Origin: Paramyrothecium sp. XJ0827
Taxonomy: Eukaryota > Ascomycota > Sordariomycetes > Hypocreales > Stachybotryaceae
NCBI GenBank assembly: GCA_020881915.1
Contig: JAJFPB010000006.1
Span: 4,030,001 to 4,094,000 of the forward strand
Direction of reading: 5' to 3'
Length of the DNA stretch: 64,000 nt
The notes under the pieces were generated by a model. It saw nothing but the letters and a program-made list of their open reading frames with translations. It was not told where the DNA came from and did no database searches. Made by a program: the position numbers and the translations under genes. Within the stretch, counting starts at the first letter, position 1. The number at the start of each line of letters is the position of its first letter. Positions 1 through 11,762 of this stretch are shown one piece after another.

Positions 1-343
1 TTGTTTAAGCTGATATTCAAGTTGGGCCATGGGACAGAGCCTCCAGCAAGATGATTAAGGTCGTGATATCCCAGCCAGGTATCTCCATTGCAAGTTAGCC
101 AATCTCTTGTCACCCCACTTGACTTTGAAAACACTAATGCATGAAAAGTCATGTTGGCTTACTGGAATAGTTTGCATGATCCTGTTGAAACCCTTCGAAA
201 TTCACCCACCCGCCATCAATATATAACTTATCATCGATGACTGTTGTTTGGTGTGCGAATCTCCGACAAAAGTTCTCCTTTGGGTTTTGAGCATTGGTCA
301 AGTTAACAGCGGACAACAAGAGCAGTAACAATAGCGATTTCAT
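1..343 (-). CDS. Kelch-repeat secreted/membrane protein, 5' part (runs off left edge)
   Basis: N-terminal part of a fungal galactose-oxidase/kelch-like protein. The start at 343 gives a strong signal peptide (MKSLLLLLLLSAVNLTNAQ), followed by HQTTVIDDKLYIDGG, the usual first kelch strand of this family. Exon 1 is 343-163. A short intron (donor at 162, acceptor at 134) leads to exon 2, open from 133 to the window edge, with GDTWLGYHDLN matching the loop after the first blade. The rest of the propeller, and any transmembrane tail, lie outside the window. Upstream in-frame codons to 427 lack the hydrophobic context of a start, so I prefer 343. The kelch identity is fairly sure; the ligand or role is unknown. 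Confidence 0.65.
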
Positions 344-2756
344 TCGCTTCTCCTGCCAAAATTGCTGATGAAACGACATTGGTACGGCCGGATGCTCTAA
401 TACTGGTTTCATGAATACTCTCGTCAAAGTCTTGAGGAAGTGGGATTGGCACTTGTACTAGAAATTACCTGTTGGTGGAGTTGGAGCTTTATAAGCGACC
501 CCCAGTGGTTCGGTTCATCAAGCTGAGAGGTCTAGATCCCCTCCCCGGACCATGCTGTATACCATATGTACACCATAACGCCACAGGAAGTGAGTTTCAT
601 GATACAAACCCACCGAAGCGTGCAATTTTTACTGGCGATCGTTTGCTGAGATTGGGCCTGACCGAAAATAAGCGGCACACGGAGCTGATCGACTCGTGAT
701 CGCCGATGATATCACACCATTCCATTGTGCTGCTGTTGCTCGATTTTTGCCTTTGTGCTCCTGACTACCTAGATGCCGTCGCTATATCAAGGCTGGCACA
801 TGTCGTCAACTTATTGGACAAATCGATACCTTCCATGGTTGCTAATGATGCTTGAATACTGCGAGGTCATGGTATTGCCTTACCGATAGCAATTGCTGGA
901 ATTATTATTCCATACTGTTGCAAAAGATGAACTTTCAATCGTACCGCCTTATTATTCCTTATTTCAAATTGCCACGCCCAACCATGTGGCTGTAGGCATG
1001 CCACTTGATGTATGGCACAAAGTATTGGATGTTGAACTGGGCGCTGCGAGCGGCTGTTGGACTCTACCACTGCGGGATGCACCAAAGAGATATTGTGGGT
1101 TAAGAGATACGGGATGTGGATGATGTGTTTGATATGCTTGATGAAATGCTTGAAGTAACTTAGAATACGAACTAGCTGTGCACTCCGCATTGATGCTTTC
1201 CTCTAGTACCCCGTAGTGCCATACCTAGAGTATGTGATGCTGTACTTTGTCACCAATTACTTATGAGACCATTACTTCTTGTTTACCCGAACTTGTGGGC
1301 TGCATTATCCACTCGTCAAGTGGAACAGGCACGGGTCTAGTCGAGGGGGAAGAAAAAAAAGACGAGCACAAGTCGACGGTTGATGAGCTTGTCCCCAGTG
1401 AACTGAGACTGCAAGGCAGTACTTAGTCCAACTTTAGGCGAGAATTGATTAAAAGAACTTTCCCTCACCACGTGCCATCATCACATGGATAGGCTTGGCA
1501 CGCTAGCTTGGGCGCTCATACTTTCTTCAAGTCTATCACATGCTGCTTTCCGCCCCGCCTCCTCCACTCTCGTGCGCGGTCAAACACTTGTCAGGCTACT
1601 GATGGTTCCTGATTGAAGCTTTGGGATACATGCTTAAATCAAGTAGGGTTGTAGAACTGATACCTGGAATGCATACAGTCGAGACTCTTTTCGATTTCGA
1701 ATCTCCTTTAGACCCTGGCACTAATTCCAGCTGCGAAACTTTCCAGCCAGAAATACGACCTAAGACCCACCGGCGTCCGAGATGCCAATACCTAAGTAAG
1801 CTGGGAATATTTAATTGGCTGAATGCGTTCAACAAATATCCTTCACACCCATGACGGGTAGCTTTGCTGATAATGTTAAGCCCTCCGGTTCATTAGCCTA
1901 ATTAGCAATGACAAACGTACAAGTCCTCTGACAATAGCATCCTTGTGGATGTCATCCCTTGGGGGTAGTCTCGTACCTGGAATGCAGCTAGTCATTCACT
2001 ATCAAAGCTCCTGCTGCCTAGAACCCGGGCTCTCTTCAATATCCCCCTTGAGAACTAGTGTTGGGCTAGTCCGCTCGAGCCCAGGCACTTGTGGCTTACC
2101 ATGTGGCACGGTAGTATTGGCCTTGGCGTTAAAGCCAAATTTGCGTTGGTTGTGGCTGCAGCATACGTTTTCTGCGTCATTGGCATGTGCTGTGGATGCT
2201 GGATGTACTTGGCTAAAGGTTAAATCATATAACAGTAACTGTATTTATTCCCTTCAAGTCTACATCATCCCAATGAGTGGCCATCTGAGCCTTAAATTCA
2301 CGTGGCTCCGTCTAGGGCTTTGAACTTTCATCGAAGGAGTTTTAAATTTCCATCTTGTTCCTAACGCTAAGTGGAACCCTCTGGTTCTTCCAATAGCATT
2401 AAGTAATGTAGATAATTAACTTCAAGTACAAGGCCATCAATAATTCAAATAAGTCAGGAGGTCCGACACATTTTTCTGCATTGGCGGATGTATTACGGCG
2501 ACCGTGGGGGCCCAGACCTTCATAGAGTAATTGAGGTTTTATGATGGAATTAATTATCCTGAAAGTGCATCTTATATAAGCAATTCAATTAACGAAAGAA
2601 AAGCTGGAAGCCTCAGAGTGTCAGCCGAAATATCATCTTGCCGACGAAAGGTAGGCCAGGAGTGGTTCCTCGCCACAGGCATCGACACTAAAACCTGGCA
2701 ACGTCTGAACTTTGCCGCGAAACGGATGGGGTCTTGTCTAGTTTGCCGATAATACA
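344..2756. other. Gene-poor stretch
   Basis: Only short open frames on both strands, none with a recognisable domain apart from the small signal-peptide-like frame at 1485-1616 listed separately. The first few hundred bases upstream of 343 should hold the promoter of the kelch gene. No repeat or RNA gene was recognised. Confidence 0.5.
1485..1616 (+). CDS. Mini-ORF with signal-peptide-like start
   Basis: An ATG frame of 43 codons beginning MDRLGTLAWALILSSSLSHA, which reads as a secretion signal with an Ala-X-Ala-like end. No homologous mature protein follows in frame. It may be the first exon of a decayed secreted-protein gene, a small secreted peptide, or chance. Nothing downstream could be spliced to it with conviction. 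Confidence 0.2.
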   Translation: MDRLGTLAWALILSSSLSHAAFRPASSTLVRGQTLVRLLMVPD

Positions 2757-3002
2757 TCATGGACGGCCTATGGCATCTTTGAACCTGATGGGCTTCTTCT
2801 TGGCCTCGGCTCGAGTCTCTCTCTTAGAGCGGTGCACTTCGCGGAGCGCTGGGAGCTTGCTGGGGTTGTCTTTGCTAGCGAAACGCTGCTCCTGTGCCCG
2901 CGACTGGTCGGGTTCGTGAAACAAAGAGGCCTGATATGCGGGACGTATGGAACGCTGAACAACGATCCTGACAGCGTAAAGGTGAGAAGCTCCTTTCCTC
3001 AA
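2757..3002 (-). pseudogene. Fragment of fungal ubiquitin-like-domain gene
   Basis: The minus-strand frame carries a charged stretch ending in KKKPIRFKDAIGRP. This resembles the KKPIKFKDAVGRKF entry strand of the ubiquitin-like domain (ULD_2 type) found in many fungal coiled-coil proteins. The frame stops right after the motif. The expected continuation (FPFHLC, then TWQGMEEL) was not found in the next few hundred bases in any frame. Both the long N-terminal region and the rest of the domain are missing, so this is best read as a gene remnant. The assignment rests on one short motif. Confidence 0.3.
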
Positions 3003-3424
3003 ATCACCTTGTGAGCTGTGCTAACCTCGCGGCAGCTTCAAGCGAAGGCTGGAGCGAACATACTCGTAGTGGATCGAGTTGGGATGGTTGCCAAGACCTT
3101 GATGGGCCAACACGACGACCTGAATTAGAGAGGTCCAGACGTCTGTTCTGTTTTCAGGCAATTTGGGGGATCGAAGCTACAGCCAAGACAATTTTAATAA
3201 TTGCCGTCGGCGGCAGGCCACAAACGGGAGGAAACAGGATGAGTTCCAGCAATTATCAACGGGGGGGATTTTAAGTCCGACTCAGCAATTAGGTTTATAT
3301 GGTGTTCCACCATTTATGGGTTCTACCAGTAGCCCAGCCCAAGGCAGCCTTTCTTTGAGAACTACTAAGTCAAGTGGACAGTAAATTAGTCAAGCAGAAA
3401 ATACTATGTTAAGCAAAACGCTGC

Positions 3425-5811
3425 TTATACTCCAAAATGCACGTACGGGGCCCAGGACGGCAGTAGCTCATATCCCTCAGGTTCTTCAACAATCTCTGTA
3501 TCTCTCTCCCACTCGTCCCTCTCACCACCCGCTGCATAGGTGAATTCTGTCTGTCCATGCTCACAGATCCATTCTGCTCTTCGCATAGATATTGCGGGTG
3601 AATGCTTACCATCAGATCCAGCCGTTATACTCCTCGGCTTCGCTAGCCGACCGTCCCATGTGCCTTGGATAGCTTGGCCATCTTCTAACACTTGCTTAGC
3701 CTTGACTTTGTAAACCCACTGGTCTCTAAATTCTCGACTGGCCAAATGGAGGCCCCAGGTTACGGATTCATCCGTCATGTTGCCATCTCTTAGCTGTTGA
3801 TATATAATCCTTGCCATAGCAATGCACATCTCATGCTTGACCTCCCACAGGGTCCCGATGACGTGGCGAAAACCGGCAACTTGACAGGCGCTGATTAGAT
3901 GCAGACTCTCGTCACTCGCGTCGTCTGCCTCTATTCGACCTGTGCCGCATGCTGATAGGTAAGCAAGAAACGGTGGGTGTTTATATAGATTAAGCCTCAG
4001 GAGATCGGCCACGTGAAGTGGATTTTGTAGACCGTCTTCAAGGGCCAGGCAGCTATGCAACGGATTTTGATGATCTGTATAGCCATGGCCCGCGAAATGA
4101 AAGACTGCACAGCCTCCTAGTTCTTCCAAGATACTTTCTTTGTTCTGATCAGGTTCGGATAGCTCCACATTCATGGACTGGCATATGCTGCGCAGCATCG
4201 AGACCTCCTCAATAGCGTAAGGGAGACCTGCATTCTCGATCGCTACCAGAACTGCCTTCCTAGTTTTAGTACTCTGCATCTCTCGTCTTCGGCTATATGT
4301 GATTGCCTTGATGGAAGAGCTGTAAGAGGATATGGCGCGATCCAGCACGGTTTCTCCCGATTGTCTCGCGTGGTATCCTGCAGCATGGAGCGGAAACTTG
4401 GTCAAATCCCCTGTCGGAATCCACCAGATGTGAGGCCAGCTTTCGCCCGCGGGTATAGCGTCAGACAGCCCGAGAGCGGTCAGGACTGGGCACATTGTGG
4501 TATCCCAGAGCCATTCGAGGACGTGAGGACTGTGTAGTGGAGATTTGGTCATTTGTCGAATGTCTTCAAGTCGAAGCTCGTCAAGAGGCAATTCCCGTAT
4601 CGACTTCCGAGCAACTAAACGAGTTTATGCATATGAACTACTGAATTCTCACTGCTTGGCGGATTCGTGTTGATGATGCGTCTTGTTATCTCCACGGCTT
4701 TGTTGAGATAGTTCCAAAGTCCCTGTCAGGAAGAAAAATGTGTGCAAGTTGCTGACCAATACGCATAGAGGTCTGCTTTCTTCCAGACAGTCTTCTGGTG
4801 CGAGCTCGGCTACCTGCAGCACCAAAGCAATATCTGCTTTTAACTTCAGTAGGGTTCCTATTTCATCGGACCAATGCCGTAAACACTTACCGAGCAGCAT
4901 CAGCCTCTTGACGCGCTCTATGTGTGTTGCGGATGTCAATTTTATAGCATCCCTAATTGCATGAATAGCTTCCGCCAAATCATTCTTTCTCCTTGATTTG
5001 AAATACCAAAGGTACATGGAGTCTGCGTGATCAAACAACAAAGAAGCCTTTGCAGAGCTATTAGTTGATGCATTGATCTTGCCCTTAGAAAGAACAATCG
5101 CGCGATCAATAGTTTGGATAGCCTCTTGCTTGTAAACTTCGTCCACAGAGTATTGATACCAACTGTAAATATCCCTTCCTAGGCTAAAGACTTGCGCGGC
5201 TTTGTTTGGATCGTCATCGGGCGTCATGCGTTCTAGCTTCCTTGAAGTTGAGACAATCTCCTCTAGCACTACTATTTGCCCAGTCTCCTTGTGATAATCT
5301 CGGAGATTCCGTAGCAGGGTTCGGGTTCGAGCTGCATCGCCATCCTCTGTTTTGACGGCCTCTCGAATTGCTGCAATTGCCTCCTCCAGGTCTTGAACTG
5401 TACCTAGCTTGGTGTACCGGATAAAGCAACCAGTCTGGACAAGGAAAGCGCAGCAGGTTTCAAGTAGCGGTTTTTGCAGCTGCGGTTCGCTTGTCTCGCC
5501 AGTGCGAGCCCTTCTTCCAGAAGTTCAAAGCGTCCAGATCTTTGGAATCCTTTGAAGAGGATTCTGCTAAGATGGCTTGAGGGATTGAAGCTCGTGGGAT
5601 CTGCCTCTACGGCTTCCCTTATCATTCGGATGGCCTCTTCGAGATCACCAATATCCCTTGACTCGTCAAAGCGAAGATCAAGGTCCTGCCCTAGACTGAG
5701 TAGGAAGGTGGCATTGGCAGGAGCCAGGCGAACTGCTTCTCTTCCTATACGAACCGCCTTTTCGATATGAGCTCGATCTTCAGATTGTAGATAGAGATCC
5801 CTCAACTTCAA
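3425..5811 (-). pseudogene. CHAT-domain / TPR protein gene, apparently decayed
   Basis: Three blocks on the minus strand. The first (5811 to about 5495) has TPR-like helices such as IREAVEADPTS. The second (about 5490-4649) continues the repeats in another frame (VQDLEEAIAAIREAV onward). The third (4591-3425) is a CHAT caspase-like domain with HFAGHGYTD and LSACGTG holding the expected His and Cys. Blocks 1 and 2 are offset by one frame with no GT donor between them, so a 1-nt indel near 5488-5495 is likely. Block 2 ends at a stop at 4649, and the long segment that normally links TPRs to CHAT in fungal members is absent. CHAT-TPR proteins are suspected cell-death or allorecognition factors; this copy looks broken. 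Confidence 0.65.
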
Positions 5812-7166
5812 CTCTTCTTTGTGAAGGCTTGCGGCTACGCTCCGATCTCAGATTTGATGCACTTGTTTGATGAGCCACCTCCCAGGCCTTCCTGCAACTT
5901 CCGGAGATCCCATGATGGCGGCTGCAGCATCAGACTTGAGACATCACCCATACAATTTGGGCGGACTCTGCCGCTGATCGAATTTGCTATCTTTTGACCC
6001 TGACAATGACCCCGCAGTTCTTGGACGTGTCTCAAGCAACCGCTGACGTGGCTGACCGGTGTCGACAGCCTTGCTGACGCACAAGTGGCTTACGCACACC
6101 ATGTTGAATGCCGCCTCGCAAGTGGATGAATGGGCCTGAGTTCCTTTACCACTTGTGAGTGGGCGGGTGTTAGCAGACCACAGCCTTTCCGAAATACAAC
6201 ACGTATTATTGGTTGTGAAATGACCTCACCCAACGGTCACAGAAGCTTCGATCATCTGTAGCAGCCAATGAAAATAGGGTCAAAACTCGAATTCCGTAAA
6301 GTCAAGATATAGAACGGATGATGATTGCTATCTTGTTCGTCACCGCAGACAGCTTTAAATACCCAAAGACCATTTGATCATGCGTGGCCGGTCTAGGGTA
6401 GCTACCTTCAATGCTACTGCCGTAAGTAGCAGTTTGAATTGTCCCCAACACACGATCATCGCCGCATTAGCTTTCCTACATTGATGATTCGGTTGTATTA
6501 TCCACAAATATTTTTGAGAGATTGTACATTTGCCCGCATGTCTAGCAAGACTCCCGTAGAGCCAGATGTCCTATCGCCTGGCCCCGCGAAGGTCGGAAAC
6601 AAAATAGATCATTATCATAACACCCTAGCCAGTGTCGACTTTGCCCTAGATTAGCACTGATTCCGATGATGGAGAGGTAAACATGGCGTGCTGGACCTAG
6701 AATTAAGCCTTAGATTCGGTCTTCGGTATATATTGGAAGCACAAGGTAATGGTGCAACAGCTTTTATCTATGGCGAAGGAGGGGCGTTGATGAGATCAGC
6801 CAACCACACCCCCTGCTGCCGATGACGCGATGGACCAAAGAGGGCCCCCTCGCCATGTCAAATTCGAAATGAGCACTTTGTCTTTGCCGATAAGCCGACA
6901 AAGGCATAGATCGAGCCTTCACATGGCATTACGATTGGTGGGCATCTGACTATTTTGAGCTTGACGTTATCAGAAGAAATGGCCTCATCTTTGAGCGAGA
7001 AAAAATGCACGTGCTAATGGAAATTGGGCAAGAAGCAATGCACGTATATAGTTCACAGTTTGGGTCTGTCGGTCAAAGATCAGATCCCCGGAGACACGCT
7101 CCTTAATATCTGGCTGCACGAGACAATCTCAGCCCTCAACCAGGCAGTCTCATCATCTTTCAGACC
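5812..7166. other. Intergenic region upstream of the PL4 gene
   Basis: No coding region recognised. It contains a CCAAT box near 6265 and a TATA-like GTATATAG near 7044, about 120 nt before the lyase start, plausible promoter elements of the PL4 gene. Confidence 0.4.
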
Positions 7167-8963
7167 ATGCGTTTGCAACTGGCATTGTGCTCCCTTCTTG
7201 GGCAGTTAGCCTGGGCGACTTCCGGTCCGTTCCTCCGGGACGTCGGCGACAGATCATGGATCATCGGCAATGATCTGTGGAACATTACCCAAGGCCCGGT
7301 CTATGCCAAGAAGCTGTTCTGGCAAGGGATTCCCGGTGCAGACCTTGTAGGTTCCGCTGCTGGGCATTACGCAGGCTACGGTGGGTTTATCTTGTGCTGA
7401 GAAAAAGTCCATGAGCTGAACGGGCATGTTAGACGGCTCGTATAATTTCCAATTCACCAACGCCAGCATCGTCGCCAAGGGCACGAACTACATCGACATC
7501 AGCTTTTCCTCTACCCTCGGAGATCTTCACTGGGTGATTTTTGATGATCTTTCCGGCGCTTATCAGTATTTTGTCAACCGCGATCTTCCAGACATAAGTA
7601 TTCTCCGCACACTCTGGCGACTCGCCCCCGAGTACTTTTCTCACGGCCGCACGCACCTGAAGGATGAGCCGCTTCCCTCCTTGGAGCTCATCGCGAACTC
7701 GACGAATGTCCAGGATGAAACTTGGCAAACAGCCGACGGCTCGTTCATCACCAAGTACGACTGGTCCAATGCGGTCAGGGACAGAGATTTCTACGGTGTC
7801 TACGGCCCCGAAGCTGGGTCGTGGTGGATCCACCCCTCGACTGAGTATTACAACAGCGACCATCTCAGTCAAACTTTGACCGTCCATCGGGAGACGAGGA
7901 CCGGAGATGCGACCCAGCTGAACGTGGTACAAGATACCTCTCACTTTCGCTTGGGAGCAAAGCTTCCTCAAACTCCTGGGAAAATCTGGGGTCCTTGGCT
8001 TTGGTATTTGGTAAGACCGAGGATGTGTGCGACATATCTAGCCCATGCTAATGTTACATAGAACAATGGCAGCATTTCGGACGTCGAACAGCGACGCAAA
8101 CAAGAACTTAAGCACTTCCCGTACAAGTGGTTGAACAACAAGGCTTATACTTCCAGAGGAGGCCTTGAGGGTACGGTTCAACTTTCTGATGGCCGTCCGG
8201 CCTCCTACGCTGCAGTGTTTCTCGGTGACGCGGACACCACCACTCGGCCTTCCGTCCAGGGTACCAACTACTACTATACCACGTACACCAATGACAAGGG
8301 CCGTTTTAACTTCCGTGATGTGCGAAGCGGGTCTTACGGCCTTGTTGTTTCCTCCACGGTGGCAAACTCGCAGATGTCTATACCAATTTCACCCAGACCG
8401 GTATTACCATTACCAAAGACAAGACTCTCAACTTGGGACGGTTGTCTTGGAAAGTTCCCGACGTAACCAAGCGAATCTGGCAGGTCGGTGACTTTGACAA
8501 GAAGGCACTAGGCTTCAAGAATGGTGGGCTCCCGTACCAGCACGGTGTAGCCGAGGAGAGCCCTGCCAATCTCACTTTTGTGATCGGTAAGTCTCAGACG
8601 TCGGATTGGTACTACGCGTCTTCTGCAATCGGTAAATGGTCTATCGAGTTCGAACTGTCGGCTGCAGAGATTGCTGCTAAGAAGCCCGCGCTGCTGAGCG
8701 TCTCTCTCGCCGGCTACTCGCAAAGCGGCGCTCTCGACGTTGACGTGAACGGCAAGAAGTACGGTACACTGAACAAAGACAACTTGATCACTGATCCAGC
8801 TCTCTATCGCTCGGGAAAGATCAGCGGCGAATGGCGCTTCATTCAGTATCAGATTGAGCCTGAGCAGCTAAGGGAAGGCTTGAACACTGTTGGGTTTTCC
8901 GTAACGCGGTACACAAAGTGGAGAGGGTTCTTGTGGGATAGTATTATTCTTGAGTGGGTATAA
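7167..8963 (+). CDS. Rhamnogalacturonan lyase, PL4 family (apparent frameshift)
   Basis: Secreted pectin-degrading enzyme that would cleave the rhamnose-galacturonate backbone by beta-elimination. The signal peptide ends near ATSG; WIIGNDLWNITQG and YAKKLFW match the PL4 N-terminus. Exons are 7167-7380, 7433-8010 and 8062-8963. The catalytic domain is followed by a fibronectin-like domain (from GLEGTVQLSDGRPASYA) and a C-terminal carbohydrate-binding-like domain (IWQVGDFDKKALGF onward). Exon 3 is 902 nt: the frame before SGSYGL and the frame of GGKLADVYTNFTQTG differ by one, pointing to a 1-nt deletion near 8352-8361. The alternative, a 53-nt intron at 8344-8396, restores the frame but removes conserved residues and lacks a branch point. 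Without the defect the protein would be about 564 aa. Confidence 0.8.
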
Positions 8964-9303
8964 AGTATCCAAAATTGGCAGTACGGAGCTAGAGAAGTCC
9001 ATGGCAACTGCTTCCTCAGAACTTGATTAGACTATTGTGTCATCAATAGAACATGCACACTATCCAGCAACTTAGATCAGCAGCATATGAGCTTTTGTTC
9101 TCGTTGAGATCCCAGGGCAACGCGGCTGTATTCTCATCGTTCTAACTTCTGTAAAGAGGAAATATACGACCTTCCATGGAATAAAAGTGAGCCGGAAGAG
9201 CCTTGAACGTGCCTCGGCCTACTGGCTGCTATGTAAGAAGCATCATCAACCCATGCCACTCAAATATCTTTAACCTATAGAAAAGGGGTTTCGTTGTACA
9301 TGT
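8964..9303. other. Convergent intergenic spacer
   Basis: The 3' ends of the PL4 and GH92 genes face each other here. Nothing else was seen. Confidence 0.5.
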
Positions 9304-11762
9304 TTACGTCGTACTGGCAGGGCTAGGCGGCAGAGGACCCGTGGTCCAATTTGAAGGAGAGTTGCCGAGCACGAACTCCATTTTGCCGCCCTTCTCAAAC
9401 ACATCAGACCAAGACACCCACGACTTGTCCCACTCTTCCCCATTCACCTTGAGCGACTGCACGTAGAACGCCTCCTCTGAGCCACCAGTCGACGTGATGT
9501 GAAGCTTCTTGCAGCCGCCAAGATTGATAGTGAGGTCTTTGAACCATGGTGACCCGATGAGGAACGTAGTCTGCCCTGTAATGGGGTAGAGGCCGATGAT
9601 ATTCCACAGCAGCCAAGACTCCATTGCGCCAGCATCACTGTTGCCGGGCAGTCCGTTTGGAGTCGGCTTGTAGTACGACTTGGCGACAAATCGACTTCGA
9701 CGGACGGCCAGATCCTGACGGTTGACGAAGTTGTACAGATACGGGCTTCCAAAGCTGGGTTCATTGCCAGGGTTGAACATGGTGTTCCCGAACTGACCGT
9801 TTCCGCTGAAAAGTCCAGGCGTGAACAGCTTCTCTAGTCGATCCACGAACATGTCGCTGCCGCCCACTCGGGAGACGATTTCTGCCACATCATGGTGTGC
9901 ATTGAAGGAATACTCCCAAGGTAACGCTTGGTAGTAGTAGTCACCCCAGTAGCAACCGCCACAGCTCTTTGGATCCTGGTCAATGAAGCCCTCCAAATTG
10001 CGAGGTCCCAGGAAGCCCGAGTGTCCCAAGGCTTTCATGTTCGGGTTCCACTGATTGCGCCAGTTGCGGGAACGGTTGAGATACTTGTCCGCGTCGTCGT
10101 CGCGACCCAGCCCTCGAGCGACTTGGGCGAGGGCAAAATCGTTGGTTGAGTATTCCACCGCACGGCTCACCGATCGTGTGAACTTGGGCGTGATGAAGCC
10201 GTGCTCAATCCAATCCGGTAGCGCGCCGCGCCCTTCCTTGACTGACCCAGAGGGATCCCTGTTATCGTCGTCATTGGGAGGTGTGACTTCGGCATTTTTC
10301 ACCATGGCGGCAAAACCATCCTCCCAGTCGATCTTCCCCCGCACGCCTTTTACATATGCGTCTGCAAAGACATTATCGGAGTTTGAGCCGCCCTGGACAG
10401 CACCGTTCCAGTGGGAGGAGCGGGCATCGCTGACGTAGCCCTCATGGCGCCAGACGTCAATTAGTGAACGGATAAACTCCTCGTATGCCTTGGGCTGTAA
10501 GATGTGAAGAAGTGAAGTCGTGCAGCGGAACTTTGGATGAGTGCGTCAGCAATAGGTCTAAGCGCTGGGAAGGAAGATCCAGCATACCGTGTCCCAAAAA
10601 GTAAAGATGTCATCATAGTACGGCTCAGACGACTCCCACAGAGGGTTTTCGCCTGTCTTATTGGTGGGTAGCAGATTCATAAAGTACAGAGCGGTGTATA
10701 GTTGAGTCTTCATGGTCTCATTCGTGTCGGTAGTCGTGACTTTGGATAGCACCTCAGCATTCCACGCAGCTCGCGTGCCCTCTCGAACGGTATCTAAGGA
10801 TGTGCTCTCCGGGATCTGCTCGTTAATGTTGTCACAAGCCTGTGCAGAAGAGATGAACGACACGCCAACTCTGGAATGGATGGTTGTGTCTCGGAAAGAA
10901 AACACAGCTCCGAGCCGTGCCTCACTGGACTCGTATACCCTTTCATCACCGTATTCGACAAGTCTGCTGCTTGTTCTTCCTTCGCTGATGAAGGTCTTGT
11001 AGGTCGCAGGACCATCGAAGTAACCGCAAAAGTAGATACGCCATGGCCCAGCCCGATTCCAGCCCTAATTGCGATTAGCATACAGCCAAGGAAAAGCAAC
11101 TTGACTTGAGCTCACGTTGTCGTAGATGCCGTAACCCTCATAGTGGGGTCTACCGGGCTCATCTTCCTTGACCTCAATGCGACCGCCGAGGTAATTTTGG
11201 CCTAAGCCTTGGCCACGATACGAAGGTAGGACGTGAGAGACGTCGACGACCACGTTGGGCTGCGAGGTGCCATTGGGGAAGGTATACTTGTAAAGTCCAC
11301 CTTTCCTGGTGGCACCAAGCTCTACGGTAATGCCGGAGCCCAGCGAGCTCTGGTAGTAGCCGACTTCAGTAACATCTGGCTTTGCACGCGTCGCTTGCAG
11401 GTTGTTGAGAGGATTGGTGATATTACCAAGAAGCGGAAGCTGGGAAACAACACCATACTTGGGCGCGCCTCCAGTGCCAGATTCGTGGAGCATCGAGAAA
11501 CCCGTGAAGTTTCCATTGGGCTGGTAGCCGGAGTAGCTGTCTACCCCGTTCTCGAGATCGGGGCCTAGTTTTACCATGCCCAGAGGCCATGAAACACCGG
11601 GAAATGTGTTGCCTCCATTGATTGAGCCGGTCTTGACTTGTTAGAATGATGCACAGTCAGTTGCGGGGATTAGAGGACGCTCACATCTGTTTTCACATAG
11701 CTGGCCAAATCATCTGATTGCGCAGCGGCAGCAGACGCCAATGCGAGCGCAAACCACAACAT
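9304..11762 (-). CDS. GH92 exo-alpha-mannosidase, secreted
   Basis: Calcium-dependent alpha-mannosidase, most often alpha-1,2-acting on N- or O-mannans. Exons 11762-11685, 11631-11116, 11064-10588 and 10530-9304 each have a length divisible by three and give 765 aa. The signal peptide is MLWFALALASAAAAQ. The GH92 landmarks are in order: NGGNTFPGVSWPLGM near the N-terminus, TGENPLWESSEPYYDD in the middle, then WEYSFNAHHD, GNEPS and NSDAGAMESW, which carries the acidic residues of the active site. I chose the exon-2 acceptor at 11632 rather than the nearer AG because only it restores the family frame. It lies tail to tail with the PL4 lyase, in a run of secreted hydrolases. Confidence 0.88.

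Noticed and set aside
7429..7971. 180-codon minus-strand frame
   Set aside because: Antisense shadow of the PL4 lyase exon 2.
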